Assembly: GCF_014207965.1 (NCBI RefSeq)
Contig: NZ_JACHLM010000003.1
Span: 62,001 to 126,000, forward strand
Direction: 5' to 3'
Length of the DNA: 64,000 nucleotides
Source: Brevundimonas bullata
GTDB taxonomy: Bacteria; Pseudomonadota; Alphaproteobacteria; Caulobacterales; Caulobacteraceae
Shown: positions 26,962-34,482 of the stretch, piece after piece
How positions within the stretch are numbered: the stretch's first letter is position 1
How the letters are laid out: each line of letters opens with the position of its first letter
Notes under the pieces: generated by a model
What the model saw: the letters and a program-made list of their open reading frames with translations, nothing else
Told to the model about the DNA's origin: nothing
The model's database searches: none
Made by a program: the position numbers and the translations under genes

Positions 26962-28749
26962 TCAGAAGGCCGGCTGGTCGGCCAGCACCACGGCGCCGCG
27001 GCTGCGCATCCGGTCGGCCTCGACCCGATTCAGCACGGCCTGGGCCGCCGGATCGCCCATGACCTGACCGACCGAGACCATGGCCTCGGCCGCCTGGCCC
27101 GAGGCGCCGAAGGCGCTGGCCAGGGCTTCCCACGGCGACTGCGGCGTCGGGAAGCGCTTGAAGCGCACCGATTCGCTGGTCGGGATATTGGCGAGTTGGC
27201 GGGCCTTGATGACAGCCTCGTTCAGACCGCCGAGTTCATCGACCAGACCCAGTTCCTTGGCCTGAGCCCCGGTCCAGACCCGGCCCTTGGCGATCTCGCG
27301 CACCCGCTCGACCGGCAGCTTGCGCCCCGTCGACACGCGGACCACGAACTCCTCATAGACGCGGTCCATCGAGGCGGCGAAGGCGGCGCGTTGGGCCTGG
27401 TCAAAGCCCTGCACCGGCGAGAAGGCGTCGGCGTAGTCGCCGCCGACCGACAGGCCGCGCATGTCCAGGCCGAAGCGGCCCAGGGCGTCGGCCAGCACGA
27501 ACTTGCCGCCGAAGACGCCGATGGAGCCGGTCAGGGTCGAGGGCTGGGCCACGATCCAGTCGGCTTCCGAGCTGATCCAGTAGCCGCCCGAAGCCGCATA
27601 GGCGCCCATGGACACCACCACCGGCTTGCCCGCCGCCTTGGCCGCGCGGACGGCGGCCAGGATCTGTTCCGAGGCCTCGGGCGAACCGCCCGGCGAGGAG
27701 ACGCGGAAGACGATGGCCTTCACGGCCTTGTCCTCGATGGCGTCATAGATGGCCTTGGCCGTGTCGTCCGAACGAATGTCCGAGCCAGAGCCGAAGGGCG
27801 AGGCGCTCTGGCCGCGACCGGTCATGATCGCGCCCTCGCCGCCGACGATGGCGATGGCCGACTTGCCTGAGCCGTTGCGCGCGCCCTGCATCGAGGCGTA
27901 GTCGCCGAAGGCGACGATCTTGGCGTCCTTGCCGGCCTTGGCCTTGGCGGCGGCTTCGGCCTCTTCGACCTGACCGATCTTGTCGACCAGCTTCAGCGAC
28001 AGGGCCTGTTCCGCCGAATAGGGACCGGCCTCGATGACGGCTTTCAGCGCTTCAGGGGTGGTCTTGCGGTCGCGCGCCGTATTGGCCAGGGCGCTGTCGT
28101 AGATGGAGGTCATCCAGGCGACCATCGCCTCGCGGTGCGGGCCGGTATAGTCGCTCTGCGTGTATTCGTTGACGGCGTTCTTGTACTCGTAACGCTGCTC
28201 GAACTCGGCCTGCACCCCGTATTTCTGGAAGGCGCGGCCCAGGAACAGGCTGTCGCTGGCCAGACCCGTGGCCTGGAAGTTGGCGGTGTTCTGCAGCCAC
28301 AGCTGGTCAGCGCTGGCCGCGACCATATAGCTGGACACCACCGCGCCGACGGGCATGAAGCCCTGGCTGTGGGCGATGACCGTCTTGCCCGAGGCGCGGA
28401 AGCGGTGGATCGCCTGGCGCACCTCGTCGGCGGCGGCGGGGGTCATGCCGCCCTCCGGCGCGCGGACCAGCAGCACCTTGACGCTGGCGTCCTTCTCGGC
28501 CTGGGCCAGGGTGTCGACGATGTGGATCACCGACAGGCCCGAACCGCCGAAAGCGGCGAACGGATTGGTCGGCTGCTGGTCGGTCAGCCCCTCGCGCAGG
28601 TCCAGCTCCAGCACCGTATGGGCGGGCGTGGCGGGCTTGGAGGCGCTGGCGGCGGCGGCGAAGAACAGCAGGGCCGCGATCGGCAGGACGATGAAGAAGG
28701 CCACGAGCCCGGCGAAGACGCCCAGCATGGTCAGGAAGAACTGTTTCAT
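26962..28749 (-). CDS. sppA: signal peptide peptidase SppA, long (67K) type
   Basis: A 595-residue inner-membrane serine protease that degrades released signal peptides. One N-terminal membrane helix (residues about 5-35) is followed by two tandem ClpP-like S49 domains. The general-base Lys is in YEYKNAVNEY near residue 188 and the nucleophile Ser is in GAYAASGGYWIS near 383, the normal split of the dyad over the two halves. ATG 28749 (MKQFF) is chosen; an open upstream extension lacks features. The length fits the E. coli-type enzyme rather than short SppA. Confidence 0.93.
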   Translation of the reverse strand: MKQFFLTMLGVFAGLVAFFIVLPIAALLFFAAAASASKPATPAHTVLELDLREGLTDQQPTNPFAAFGGSGLSVIHIVDTLAQAEKDASVKVLLVRAPEGGMTPAAADEVRQAIHRFRASGKTVIAHSQGFMPVGAVVSSYMVAASADQLWLQNTANFQATGLASDSLFLGRAFQKYGVQAEFEQRYEYKNAVNEYTQSDYTGPHREAMVAWMTSIYDSALANTARDRKTTPEALKAVIEAGPYSAEQALSLKLVDKIGQVEEAEAAAKAKAGKDAKIVAFGDYASMQGARNGSGKSAIAIVGGEGAIMTGRGQSASPFGSGSDIRSDDTAKAIYDAIEDKAVKAIVFRVSSPGGSPEASEQILAAVRAAKAAGKPVVVSMGAYAASGGYWISSEADWIVAQPSTLTGSIGVFGGKFVLADALGRFGLDMRGLSVGGDYADAFSPVQGFDQAQRAAFAASMDRVYEEFVVRVSTGRKLPVERVREIAKGRVWTGAQAKELGLVDELGGLNEAVIKARQLANIPTSESVRFKRFPTPQSPWEALASAFGASGQAAEAMVSVGQVMGDPAAQAVLNRVEADRMRSRGAVVLADQPAF

Positions 28750-28841
28750 GAAAAAGGCGGCCGTCCCGTCAGTGGCCACGCGCGGCCTGCCGCGAGCATA
28801 AAGCCCGGATGGTGGCCGTCAAATGAAGGCGCGGTAATGAA

Positions 28842-28875
28842 ATGCAGAAAGGGCCCGCCGTCGCCGGCAGGCCCT
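28842..28875 (-). terminator. Rho-independent terminator after the SIMPL gene
   Basis: On the minus strand AGGGCC-tGCCG-gcga-CGGCg-GGCCCT forms a strong hairpin (28850-28875), followed by TTTCTGCATTT. It starts 23 bases after the stop of the SIMPL-domain gene. Confidence 0.75.
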
Positions 28876-28898
28876 CCCCTCGTCTTCGTTTCAGCCGA

Positions 28899-29657
28899 TC
28901 AGCGACCGATGTCGTAGGTCCCGGTGATGTCGATGCGGACGGTCAGTTCGCCCGCCGACACCGGGGTCGAGGCGTTTCCGGCGTCCATGGCCATGGCGCG
29001 GGCGTACATCGGACGCGGCGGTTCCGGCATGTAGCCGCCGCCCTCGGTCAGGGTGCGGACCCCGCCCAGCTGAACGCCCAGAGCCTGGGCATACAGCCGC
29101 GCCTTGTCCTGCAAGGCGCGCACGGCCAGCTGGCGCGCCTGATCCTCGGCGGCCTTGGCGTCCTTCAGGCCAAAGGCGATGCCGTCGATCTGGTTGACGC
29201 CGGCGGCGACCACGGCGTCGGCGGTCGTGCCGACCTTGGTCAGGTCGTTAATGACCACGGTGACGCGGTTCGTCGCCTGATAGCCGCGCAGCTTGGGCGG
29301 CACGTTCTGCTGATAGTCGTACTGGGCCGACAGGTTCAGACCCGAGGTCTGGATGTCGCGCTCGTTGATCCCGGCGCGGCGCAGGGCGGCGACGACGCGG
29401 GTCATCTGTTGCGCGTTCTGGGTCATGGCCTCCTGGGCCGTGGCGGCCTCGGTGACGACGCCGAAGTTGATCGTCGCCTGATCCGGCGCGACCTTGACCT
29501 CGCCAAAGGCCGACAGATTGAGGGCGGGCTGTTGCGCCATGGCGTGCACCTGCATCGGAGAAGCGCCCGTAGCCTGGGCGGAAGCGACGGCGGGAACCGC
29601 CAGGGTCATCAGGGCCGTGCCCAGCATCAGGGCGCGCGCGGTGCGGGTCATCATCAT
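28899..29657 (-). CDS. SIMPL-domain (DUF541) periplasmic protein
   Basis: A 252-residue secreted protein with a signal peptide ending AVASAQA near residue 28. The mature part starts with LNLSAFGEVKVAPDQATINFGVVTEA, the diagnostic SIMPL/DUF541 beginning, and continues with repeated long helices plus the GYQATNRVTVVINDLTKVG block near 115. The C-terminus ends in a beta-strand TVRIDITGTYDIGR. Family members are periplasmic and linked loosely to oxidative or envelope stress; no enzyme activity is established. Three ATGs in a row (29657, 29654, 29651) make the exact start uncertain by two residues. Confidence 0.88.
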   Translation of the reverse strand: MMMTRTARALMLGTALMTLAVPAVASAQATGASPMQVHAMAQQPALNLSAFGEVKVAPDQATINFGVVTEAATAQEAMTQNAQQMTRVVAALRRAGINERDIQTSGLNLSAQYDYQQNVPPKLRGYQATNRVTVVINDLTKVGTTADAVVAAGVNQIDGIAFGLKDAKAAEDQARQLAVRALQDKARLYAQALGVQLGGVRTLTEGGGYMPEPPRPMYARAMAMDAGNASTPVSAGELTVRIDITGTYDIGR

Positions 29658-29838
29658 CTCCGTCGAAATCCATCGGCCAGGCGTGTTCGCCAGCCACGAC
29701 CCTACCTTGGCCGTTTCAAGCTGAACAAACGCGCAAGACCGGCATGCAGGTTCCGTTCATCGGCATGAAAAGCGCGACAGGTCCGCGGCGGCTTTGCAGC
29801 GGACGCATCCCCTGCTAGGCACAGCGTCCCTCCTTCGG

Positions 29839-29914
29839 GGGCCTGTAGCTCAATGGTTAGAGCCGACCGCTCATAACGGTCTGGTTGGGGGTTCGAGTCC
29901 CTCCAGGCCTACCA
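29839..29914 (+). tRNA. tRNA with CAU anticodon, probably tRNA-Ile2 (lysidine-modified)
   Basis: A 76-base cloverleaf with encoded CCA. Acceptor GGGCCTG pairs with CAGGCCT (G1-T72 wobble), D-arm AGCTCAATGGTTAGAGC, anticodon stem ACCGC-TCATAAC-GGT, T-arm GGGGGTTCGAGTCCCTC. The CAT anticodon could be elongator Met or Ile2. The ACCGCTCATAACGGT anticodon arm is typical of alphaproteobacterial Ile2, whose C34 is changed to lysidine by TilS. Its 3' end is the attachment site of the downstream element. Confidence 0.93.
29898..29914 (+). repeat. attL (tRNA 3' end)
   Basis: TCCCTCCAGGCCTACCA, the T-arm/acceptor end of the tRNA including CCA, is repeated exactly at 39516-39532. Flanking bases differ on both sides (G/C before, A/C after), so the core is 17 bases. 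Confidence 0.9.
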
Positions 29915-29975
29915 AACTCCCTCGGGAGCCAGTGATAGCGGGATTTTCCAGTCTTTTCGGCCTTCTACGACCATG

Positions 29976-29999
29976 GACTGTGACACAAGACTGTGTCAC
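29976..29999. promoter_or_regulatory. putative integrase/Xis arm sites or operator
   Basis: GTGACACA (29980-29987) and its inverted copy TGTGTCAC (29992-29999) flank a four-base spacer just before the likely integrase start. The 12-mer GACTGTGACACA (29976-29987) recurs at 39442-39453 near the other end of the island. Confidence 0.5.
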
Positions 30000-30008
30000 C
30001 AGACGGGA

Positions 30009-31688
30009 ATGGAAGCCGTGCCTGGATGCAACCACCTCTACCGACGCGGAGCCGTTTATTGGTTCCGCCGCAGGGTCCCCGGGGACGTCGCGAAGTCCCT
30101 TGGGACATCACAATGGCGGCTTAGCCTCGGCACGAAGGACTTTGATGAGGCGAAGCGCCTCGCCCGTCTCCGCAGCGTGTCCACGGATCAGCAGATCACC
30201 GTCGTGCGTGCGCGCAACATGGGGAAGGTCTCCCCTCCCCTGTCCAAGCAGGAAGCTGAAAAGCTGGCGCAGTCCTGGATCGCCGACGTGCTGGAGTGGG
30301 ACGAGGCATTCCGCCTCGGTCGGCCGGGCGAAATCAAAAGCGCAGCCCTATGGTTGGAGGAGGAAGCGGCCAACTACCGAGAAACCCTAGGAACCCTCGA
30401 CACCGCCGCCGTCGCTCAGGAGGTGGCCGAGACCCTGGCGAAGGCTGGCCTCTGGTACCCCTCAGGTGACCCAAGTCGAAACCAGATAGCCCTGGCGCTT
30501 CTGAAGGCCCGCGTGCGCCTCGTCGAGCTTATGGAGCGTCGCTTGGGCGGAGAAGTAGTCGAAGTCGCAACCCCCGTTATCATGTCGCCCGCGCCATCCC
30601 TGCCGGTCGGAATGACCGTGGCGGAACTTGTCGCCGCGTTCCGGGCCGAGCGGGTGGCTCGGCACGGCGAGGAATCCACCGACCGGAAGTATTCCCACAT
30701 CTTTTCCGGCCTGGAGGAGGCCTTGGGGAACTCCAAGCCCATCCGATCAATCACGCGGGCCGACATCCGCGAAGTCCGCACCCTACTCCAGCGTGTGCCG
30801 AAGTTTGCCACGCGCCGCTATCCAGGGCTGACGTTGTCGGAGGCGGCCGAACGGGCTGACGAAGACGGCGGCGAACGCATCGCCCCGACCACCGTCAACA
30901 CCTACCTCCAGAACCTCGCCGCCGTGTTTAACTGGGCTGTGGGCGAGGAACTCCTCGACCGGAATCCGGCGCAGGGCATGGCGCTGTCGGCGAGCCCGAA
31001 CGTGCAGCGACGCGGCTTCACGACCGAAGAACTGCAACGCCTATTCAATGGCATGGCCCCGCTAGCTGAAGGGGAACAACCCTGGCGTTTTTGGATACCG
31101 GCTCTAGCCCTCTTCAGTGGAGCACGAGCGGGCGAGTTGGCCGCACTCCGAAAGGCAGACTTCGTCATAATCGACGGCGTCCAGTGCATGCGTTTCACCA
31201 AGTTCGACGACAGGGGTCGCCGCATCGAGGGTCGCAGCCTGAAGACTGAAGCAAGCGCACGCACTGTGCCGATCCATCGCGCCGTCCTGGACGCTGGATT
31301 GATGGACTATGTTGCCACCCTCGCCGATCACTCCGGGCTGGCCTTTCCCTCGCTGCAGCCGGGACCGGACGGCAAAGCCTCGCACTACCTGTCCAAATGG
31401 TTCGGGGACTTCCGCCAGGACATGGGTGTCGGCGATCCAGCCACCCCGTTCCATAGCTTCAGACACGGCTTCCGCGACGCCACCCGAGAGGCGGGTATCC
31501 CCGGCGAAATCGCTGACATGCTAGGGGGTTGGACAACCCAAGGGATCGCAACCCAATATGGCAACAAGGGCCGCGTGGCGCTTCTAAGCCGCGAACTGGC
31601 CAAGGTCTCCTACGCCCCCTTCACACTGCCCCTCCCGGCTCCCCCTAGGACGCCCCTGGACGCCCTTCCAAAGGACCGACGAACTTGA
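30009..31688 (+). CDS. tyrosine site-specific integrase
   Basis: A 559-residue integrase that should integrate and excise the island at the tRNA. The N-terminus (LYRRGAVYWFRRRVPGDVAKSLG) is the DUF6538-type beginning seen in many alphaproteobacterial integrases. A SAM-like core-binding domain follows at about 200-330 (TVAELVAAFRAERVARHGEE). Catalytic residues: Arg in SGARAGELAAL near 373, HSFRHGFR (H-x-x-R) near 481, and Tyr in TQYGNKG near 516. ATG 30009 is preferred; an in-frame ATG at 29973 would translate through the inverted repeat. It is adjacent to attL and reads into the element. Confidence 0.93.
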   Translation: MEAVPGCNHLYRRGAVYWFRRRVPGDVAKSLGTSQWRLSLGTKDFDEAKRLARLRSVSTDQQITVVRARNMGKVSPPLSKQEAEKLAQSWIADVLEWDEAFRLGRPGEIKSAALWLEEEAANYRETLGTLDTAAVAQEVAETLAKAGLWYPSGDPSRNQIALALLKARVRLVELMERRLGGEVVEVATPVIMSPAPSLPVGMTVAELVAAFRAERVARHGEESTDRKYSHIFSGLEEALGNSKPIRSITRADIREVRTLLQRVPKFATRRYPGLTLSEAAERADEDGGERIAPTTVNTYLQNLAAVFNWAVGEELLDRNPAQGMALSASPNVQRRGFTTEELQRLFNGMAPLAEGEQPWRFWIPALALFSGARAGELAALRKADFVIIDGVQCMRFTKFDDRGRRIEGRSLKTEASARTVPIHRAVLDAGLMDYVATLADHSGLAFPSLQPGPDGKASHYLSKWFGDFRQDMGVGDPATPFHSFRHGFRDATREAGIPGEIADMLGGWTTQGIATQYGNKGRVALLSRELAKVSYAPFTLPLPAPPRTPLDALPKDRRT

Positions 31689-31746
31689 CCACCCCGCCAC
31701 GCCTCGAGCCCGCTGACGAGTCCTGCAGGGGCTTCAGAGACCATTC

Positions 31747-31766
31747 GATTAAACTTCCACCCTTGG
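31747..31766. repeat. 20-base direct repeat, copy 1
   Basis: GATTAAACTTCCACCCTTGG is found exactly again at 33275-33294. Here it lies 58 bases after the integrase stop, in a frame that would read IKLPPL, the same peptide copy 2 encodes at the end of the BRO-type gene. Confidence 0.85.
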
Positions 31767-31777
31767 GGCGGGATTAT

Positions 31778-31842
31778 CTCAGGTCTACCTCAGGTAACCC
31801 TCAGGTCCCTCAGGTCCCTCAGGTCCCTCAGGATCACCTGAG
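31778..31842. repeat. iteron-like CTCAGG array
   Basis: CTCAGG starts at 31778, 31789, 31800, 31809, 31818 and 31827, spacing 11, 11, 9, 9, 9. The last units are a perfect 9-base tandem CTCAGGTCC, and an inverted CCTGAG closes the array at 31837-31842. It lies between the integrase and the first cargo gene. Confidence 0.8.
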
Positions 31843-31964
31843 CGTCCGTTGTGATGGCCTTGGCAGGGCGGCCTATCACCATCATGCCTGCTGAAGCCCC
31901 ACCTAGCACGGTGTTCCGCATCGCGAGGAGCACGAGCAACCTCACAGGTCATGTCCTGAGATGG

Positions 31965-32288
31965 ATGGCCAAGACATGCCTCCTGGTCATCGCCGTCGTC
32001 GCGTTCGCACGCTGCACTGCCTTCTTGGAGGGCAGCAGCCTCACCCAAGAGGAGGCACTGTATCAAGCCCATGAACGATACGGGGACGCAGACTATTCGG
32101 ATCTCGGCAAACCGTATCCATGCCTAGGAAGCTGCTCGGGCCAAGATGCTGGCGTGCAATGGGCCAAAGAAAGCAAGATCGTCTATCCCGATGACTGCGG
32201 CGGACGCAGTTCCTCATTCTACGAGGGATGTGTAACTTATGCTGATGCGGTCCAAGAGGCTGCGGCTCAAATCAAGCTCGGCTACTGA
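31965..32288 (+). CDS. small exported Cys-rich protein of unknown function
   Basis: A 107-residue protein with a hydrophobic N-terminus (CLLVIAVVAFARCTAF, residues about 4-19) that is a signal or anchor helix. The Cys before the end of that stretch is preceded by Arg, so it is not a normal lipobox. The mature part has Cys at PCLGSCSGQDAG, DDCGG and EGCVTY. The spacing C-SGQDAGVQWA-C-SSSFYEGC resembles small secreted proteobacterial proteins of unknown role. ATG 31965 is chosen since it starts at the signal; starts at 31851/31854 are possible. Confidence 0.5.
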   Translation: MAKTCLLVIAVVAFARCTAFLEGSSLTQEEALYQAHERYGDADYSDLGKPYPCLGSCSGQDAGVQWAKESKIVYPDDCGGRSSSFYEGCVTYADAVQEAAAQIKLGY

Positions 32289-32708
32289 ACGGCGGACGGA
32301 CAACTGCAGCGCACTCGAGCTGGCCCCAACGACACCAGGGGACAACCGCTCTTAGCTGGGACGTCGAGGAAATACAGTCATCGCAAGAGAGCCGTTCCGT
32401 CAGCCCCCTAGCTGGAGCCGTTCACACGAGGGGACTGTTCCGATGCTCCTCTCTGAGGGCCTGGTCAGCGCCACGACATCGACGCCCGCCCTCCTGAGTG
32501 CCCACGAATCCGCTTCGGGCACACTTGGCGTCCACCTACGGCAGCTTTGTTCAGGAACTGAAACGCTTGGCTTGTCGGACCAGCCTTGCCTCGCAACGTT
32601 ATCCGCGCGCTTAGGCTGATCCGACATGCCGCCACAGTGAACCGCCGCGCCCTGGTGATAGAACGAGGACTTCCACGAAGGGAGCTGTTTGAAACAGCTC
32701 CCCTCTGA
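32289..32708. other. 420-base region without a clear gene
   Basis: No gene is supported. A 75-codon minus-strand ORF (32400-32627) has an ATG but no clear RBS and no recognisable domain. The region ends in a strong 23-base palindrome directly upstream of the BRO-type gene. Inverted pieces near 32350-32420 (CCGTTC, AGCTGG) suggest regulatory structure. Confidence 0.35.
32680..32702. promoter_or_regulatory. 23-base palindrome, candidate operator of the BRO-type gene
   Basis: GGGAGCTGTTT and AAACAGCTCCC are perfect 11-base inverted arms around a single G. It lies six bases before the first possible start (TTG 32709) and about 90-130 bases before other candidate starts. It could be an operator or, with no T-run after it, a weak terminator. 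Confidence 0.5.
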
Positions 32709-33305
32709 TTGCCCTACCTCGGCCCGACGTCGGGGCGACCCAGCCCCTCTCGATTTTGCTCGCGATGCCTGATCGGTCCCCCGCGCATACTGACTGACAC
32801 CACCACCTTAGCCATCGCCCGCGACGCCGACGACGTCGTGAACGTCCGCTCCACCCAGATTGACGGCGAACCTTGGTTCGTTGAGCCGGACGTGTGCCGT
32901 GCCCTGAGCCTTCCCGTGAGCGGCGCTGCCGGTGGCGCATCGCGCTATCTGGGCCGCCTTGTCACCAAGGAGCGCACGGTCATCCGCCGAGGTGAGGCGA
33001 ACGGGTCGCCTCTGTTTGGGAACTCTAACGCTCCCAGCCTGAGCCTCATTTCCAAGTTGGGCCTCTACAAGCTCATCATGCGCTCGGACAAAGCCGAGGC
33101 CGTCGTCTTCCAGCACTGGGTGACTCGGGAGGCCCTGCCGTCCATCCGCAAGACCGGCTCCTACGCCCTGACCGACCACGACAGGGAAGCCATGCCGCTC
33201 CCCATGGACATCCCGGAGTCCTTCGCAACAGCCCTCGGGCACCTCGCGAGGCCCCACGGAGCTCGAAGTGGCCTGATTAAACTTCCACCCTTGGAGCCCG
33301 CGTAG
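32709..33305 (+). CDS. BRO-N domain protein (phage antirepressor-like)
   Basis: A protein of up to 198 residues with a Bro-N domain: VNVRSTQIDGEPWFVEPDVCRALSL, a variable loop, LISKLGLYKLIMRSDKAEAVVFQHWVTREALPSIRKTGSYAL. Such domains bind DNA and occur in antirepressors and other regulators of phages and mobile elements. The start is unclear: TTG 32709 opens the frame, GTG 32838 is inside the domain, and no ATG is available in between. The C-terminal antirepressor domain is replaced by a short tail ending IKLPPLEPA, encoded by the 20-base repeat. Confidence 0.75.
   Translation: MPYLGPTSGRPSPSRFCSRCLIGPPRILTDTTTLAIARDADDVVNVRSTQIDGEPWFVEPDVCRALSLPVSGAAGGASRYLGRLVTKERTVIRRGEANGSPLFGNSNAPSLSLISKLGLYKLIMRSDKAEAVVFQHWVTREALPSIRKTGSYALTDHDREAMPLPMDIPESFATALGHLARPHGARSGLIKLPPLEPA
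33275..33294. repeat. 20-base direct repeat, copy 2
   Basis: Identical to 31747-31766. Here it encodes the last residues (LIKLPPL) of the BRO-type protein. Confidence 0.85.
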
Positions 33306-33423
33306 CTTTTTGCCGTCCTCAGGACCCAGAACGCCGCCACCGCAGGCCCGGGGACACCGCGACACACGCAGTTCCTCTGATGATGACGAGCCGCTGCCTT
33401 GCGGCCCCCAACACTGGAAATCT

Positions 33424-33798
33424 ATGGACCCGAAAATCATCCGCACGGAGGACCGTGACGGCTGCGCCATCGTACGCGTGGAGCTGTCGAACAAGCGCGG
33501 CCTCTTCGTCACTTTGGACGCCGCCGACTACGAATCCTGGATCGTCAGTGGCCGTTCCCGCCGCTTCATACTCAACCAGAACGGCCCGCTAACAGGCACC
33601 TACAGGGTGGTCTACTCCGACCGCACCGTGGCAGGCTCCATCGCTGGCGTTGCTCGTCAGCTACTCCAACCGGGACCCGGGCGGACCACCCACTACCGGG
33701 ACGGTGACCGCCTGAACCTTCGCAGGTCAAACCTGGAAGCCCGGGTAGGCCGCGCGAAGGGACAGACGCCCGCCCCGCCCACTGATCAGCCCGCCTAG
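33424..33798 (+). CDS. HNH/AP2-like DNA-binding protein
   Basis: A 124-residue protein starting at ATG 33424. The layout VTLDAADYESWIVSGRSRRFILNQNGPLTGTYRVVYSDRTVAGSIAGVARQLL then YRDGDRLNLRRSNLEAR matches phage-type proteins where an HNH nuclease is joined to an AP2-like domain. The usual family end is H-x-DGDxLDNRRSNL. The catalytic HNH histidines are not clear: only THYRDGD is present. It may therefore be a DNA-binding remnant or regulator rather than an active nuclease. It follows the BRO-type gene by 118 bases. Confidence 0.5.
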   Translation: MDPKIIRTEDRDGCAIVRVELSNKRGLFVTLDAADYESWIVSGRSRRFILNQNGPLTGTYRVVYSDRTVAGSIAGVARQLLQPGPGRTTHYRDGDRLNLRRSNLEARVGRAKGQTPAPPTDQPA

Positions 33799-33885
33799 CC
33801 GACCACCCACCTTCACTCAGTTGGCCGCCCCTCCCCGACAAGGGGAGCGCCTCCCTGTCCTCAGCGAGCCCTCGGCCGCCCCCAG

Positions 33886-34112
33886 ATGGAGCCTTTGACC
33901 CAGTACGCAAGTCTCGACGAGTTGTACGCAGCCACCGACGCCGAAGGCCCGCGCGCCTCGGCGAGCCACCCAAGCCCCCCGGGGCCGGGGGGCACCACTG
34001 GGGCCGAGCAGGCAACACCCGTGCGGACCAGGAGCGTCAGAGCTTCTGGGACCGCCTGGGCTCCAACCTGTCTGCCCCCGAGGCCCGTAAGAAGGTCGAG
34101 CGGTCCCAATGA
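33886..34112 (+). CDS. small gene split over two frames (possible -1 frameshift)
   Basis: The first part (from ATG 33886, MEPLTQYASLDELYAATDAEGP) has good coding character up to a GC homopolymer tract at 33975-33992. Natural-looking coding then continues in the -1 frame (TRADQERQSFWDRLGSNL, SAPEARKKVERSQ) to TGA 34110-34112. Two slippery-type heptamers, C CCC CCG and G GGG GGC, lie at the junction in the right phase. The joined product would be about 75 residues. It may be programmed frameshifting, a mutation, or a sequence error. No family is recognised. Confidence 0.4.
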
Positions 34113-34294
34113 AACTCGCCGACACCGCCCAGGTGGCAGTCGGGGGCATCCGCGACGCTGCCTACCGGTCGTGTCTGGAGTTCAAATGTTTCCGCGCAGC
34201 TTACCCGCCTACCCATATTTGTAGGGATGGTTGTGGAAATACCCCCATAGGGGGGCCCGTCATTGAGGCGGCGCGGCAGTCCTTCACCCCATGA
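34109..34294 (+). CDS. small Cys-containing ORF of unknown function
   Basis: A 61-codon ORF whose ATG overlaps the preceding gene's TGA (ATGA), suggesting coupling. The first 30 codons use typical high-GC codons (MKLADTAQVAVGGIRDAAYR); the rest is more A/T-rich and contains four Cys (CLEFKC, CRDGC). It may be a real short protein or a gene truncated by rearrangement near 34200. Confidence 0.35.
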   Translation: MKLADTAQVAVGGIRDAAYRSCLEFKCFRAAYPPTHICRDGCGNTPIGGPVIEAARQSFTP

Positions 34295-34406
34295 CATAAG
34301 GGGGCCGCGCCTTTGCCTCTCGCTATAGGGCCGCCAGCGCAACCGCCCCCACGAGAGGAGCGGGCGCACTGTCCATTATGGGTATACCCACAGCGGACAG
34401 CGGGAA

Positions 34407-34479
34407 AGTGTCCGGTATGAGTTGACTTCCTATTTATCAGACAATAAGTCCGGTTTCATTATAGACCTTTTCGGACACT
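34407..34479. promoter_or_regulatory. AT-rich control region with TGTCC dyads
   Basis: AGTGTCCG at 34407-34414 and its inverted copy CGGACACT at 34472-34479 flank an unusually A/T-rich stretch just before ATG 34483. Further TGTCC/GGACA half-sites lie at about 34370-34400. TTGACT at 34432 is a possible -35. This looks like a repressed promoter for the 34483 gene and the downstream resolvase. Confidence 0.4.
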
Positions 34480-34482
34480 CTA

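Noticed and set aside
29839..29914. Elongator tRNA-Met
   Set aside because: The CAU anticodon allows it, but the anticodon arm fits Ile2 better; not fully excluded without modification or tRNA-class scoring.
31778..31842. Possible CRISPR array
   Set aside because: Units are only 6-9 bases with 9- or 11-base period and no spacers; no cas genes are present in the window.
31685..31894. 69-codon TTG-start ORF after the integrase (contains IKLPPL and PQVPQVPQVPQ)
   Set aside because: The tandem peptide comes from the CTCAGG array and the start is weak; kept only as part of the repeat finding.
32400..32627. 75-codon minus-strand ORF in the island
   Set aside because: An ATG is present but no RBS, domain or neighbour support was found.
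34407..34479. A defined -35/-10 promoter from TTGACT at 34432
   Set aside because: No -10 hexamer lies at 16-18 bases; only the dyad and AT-rich character are reported.
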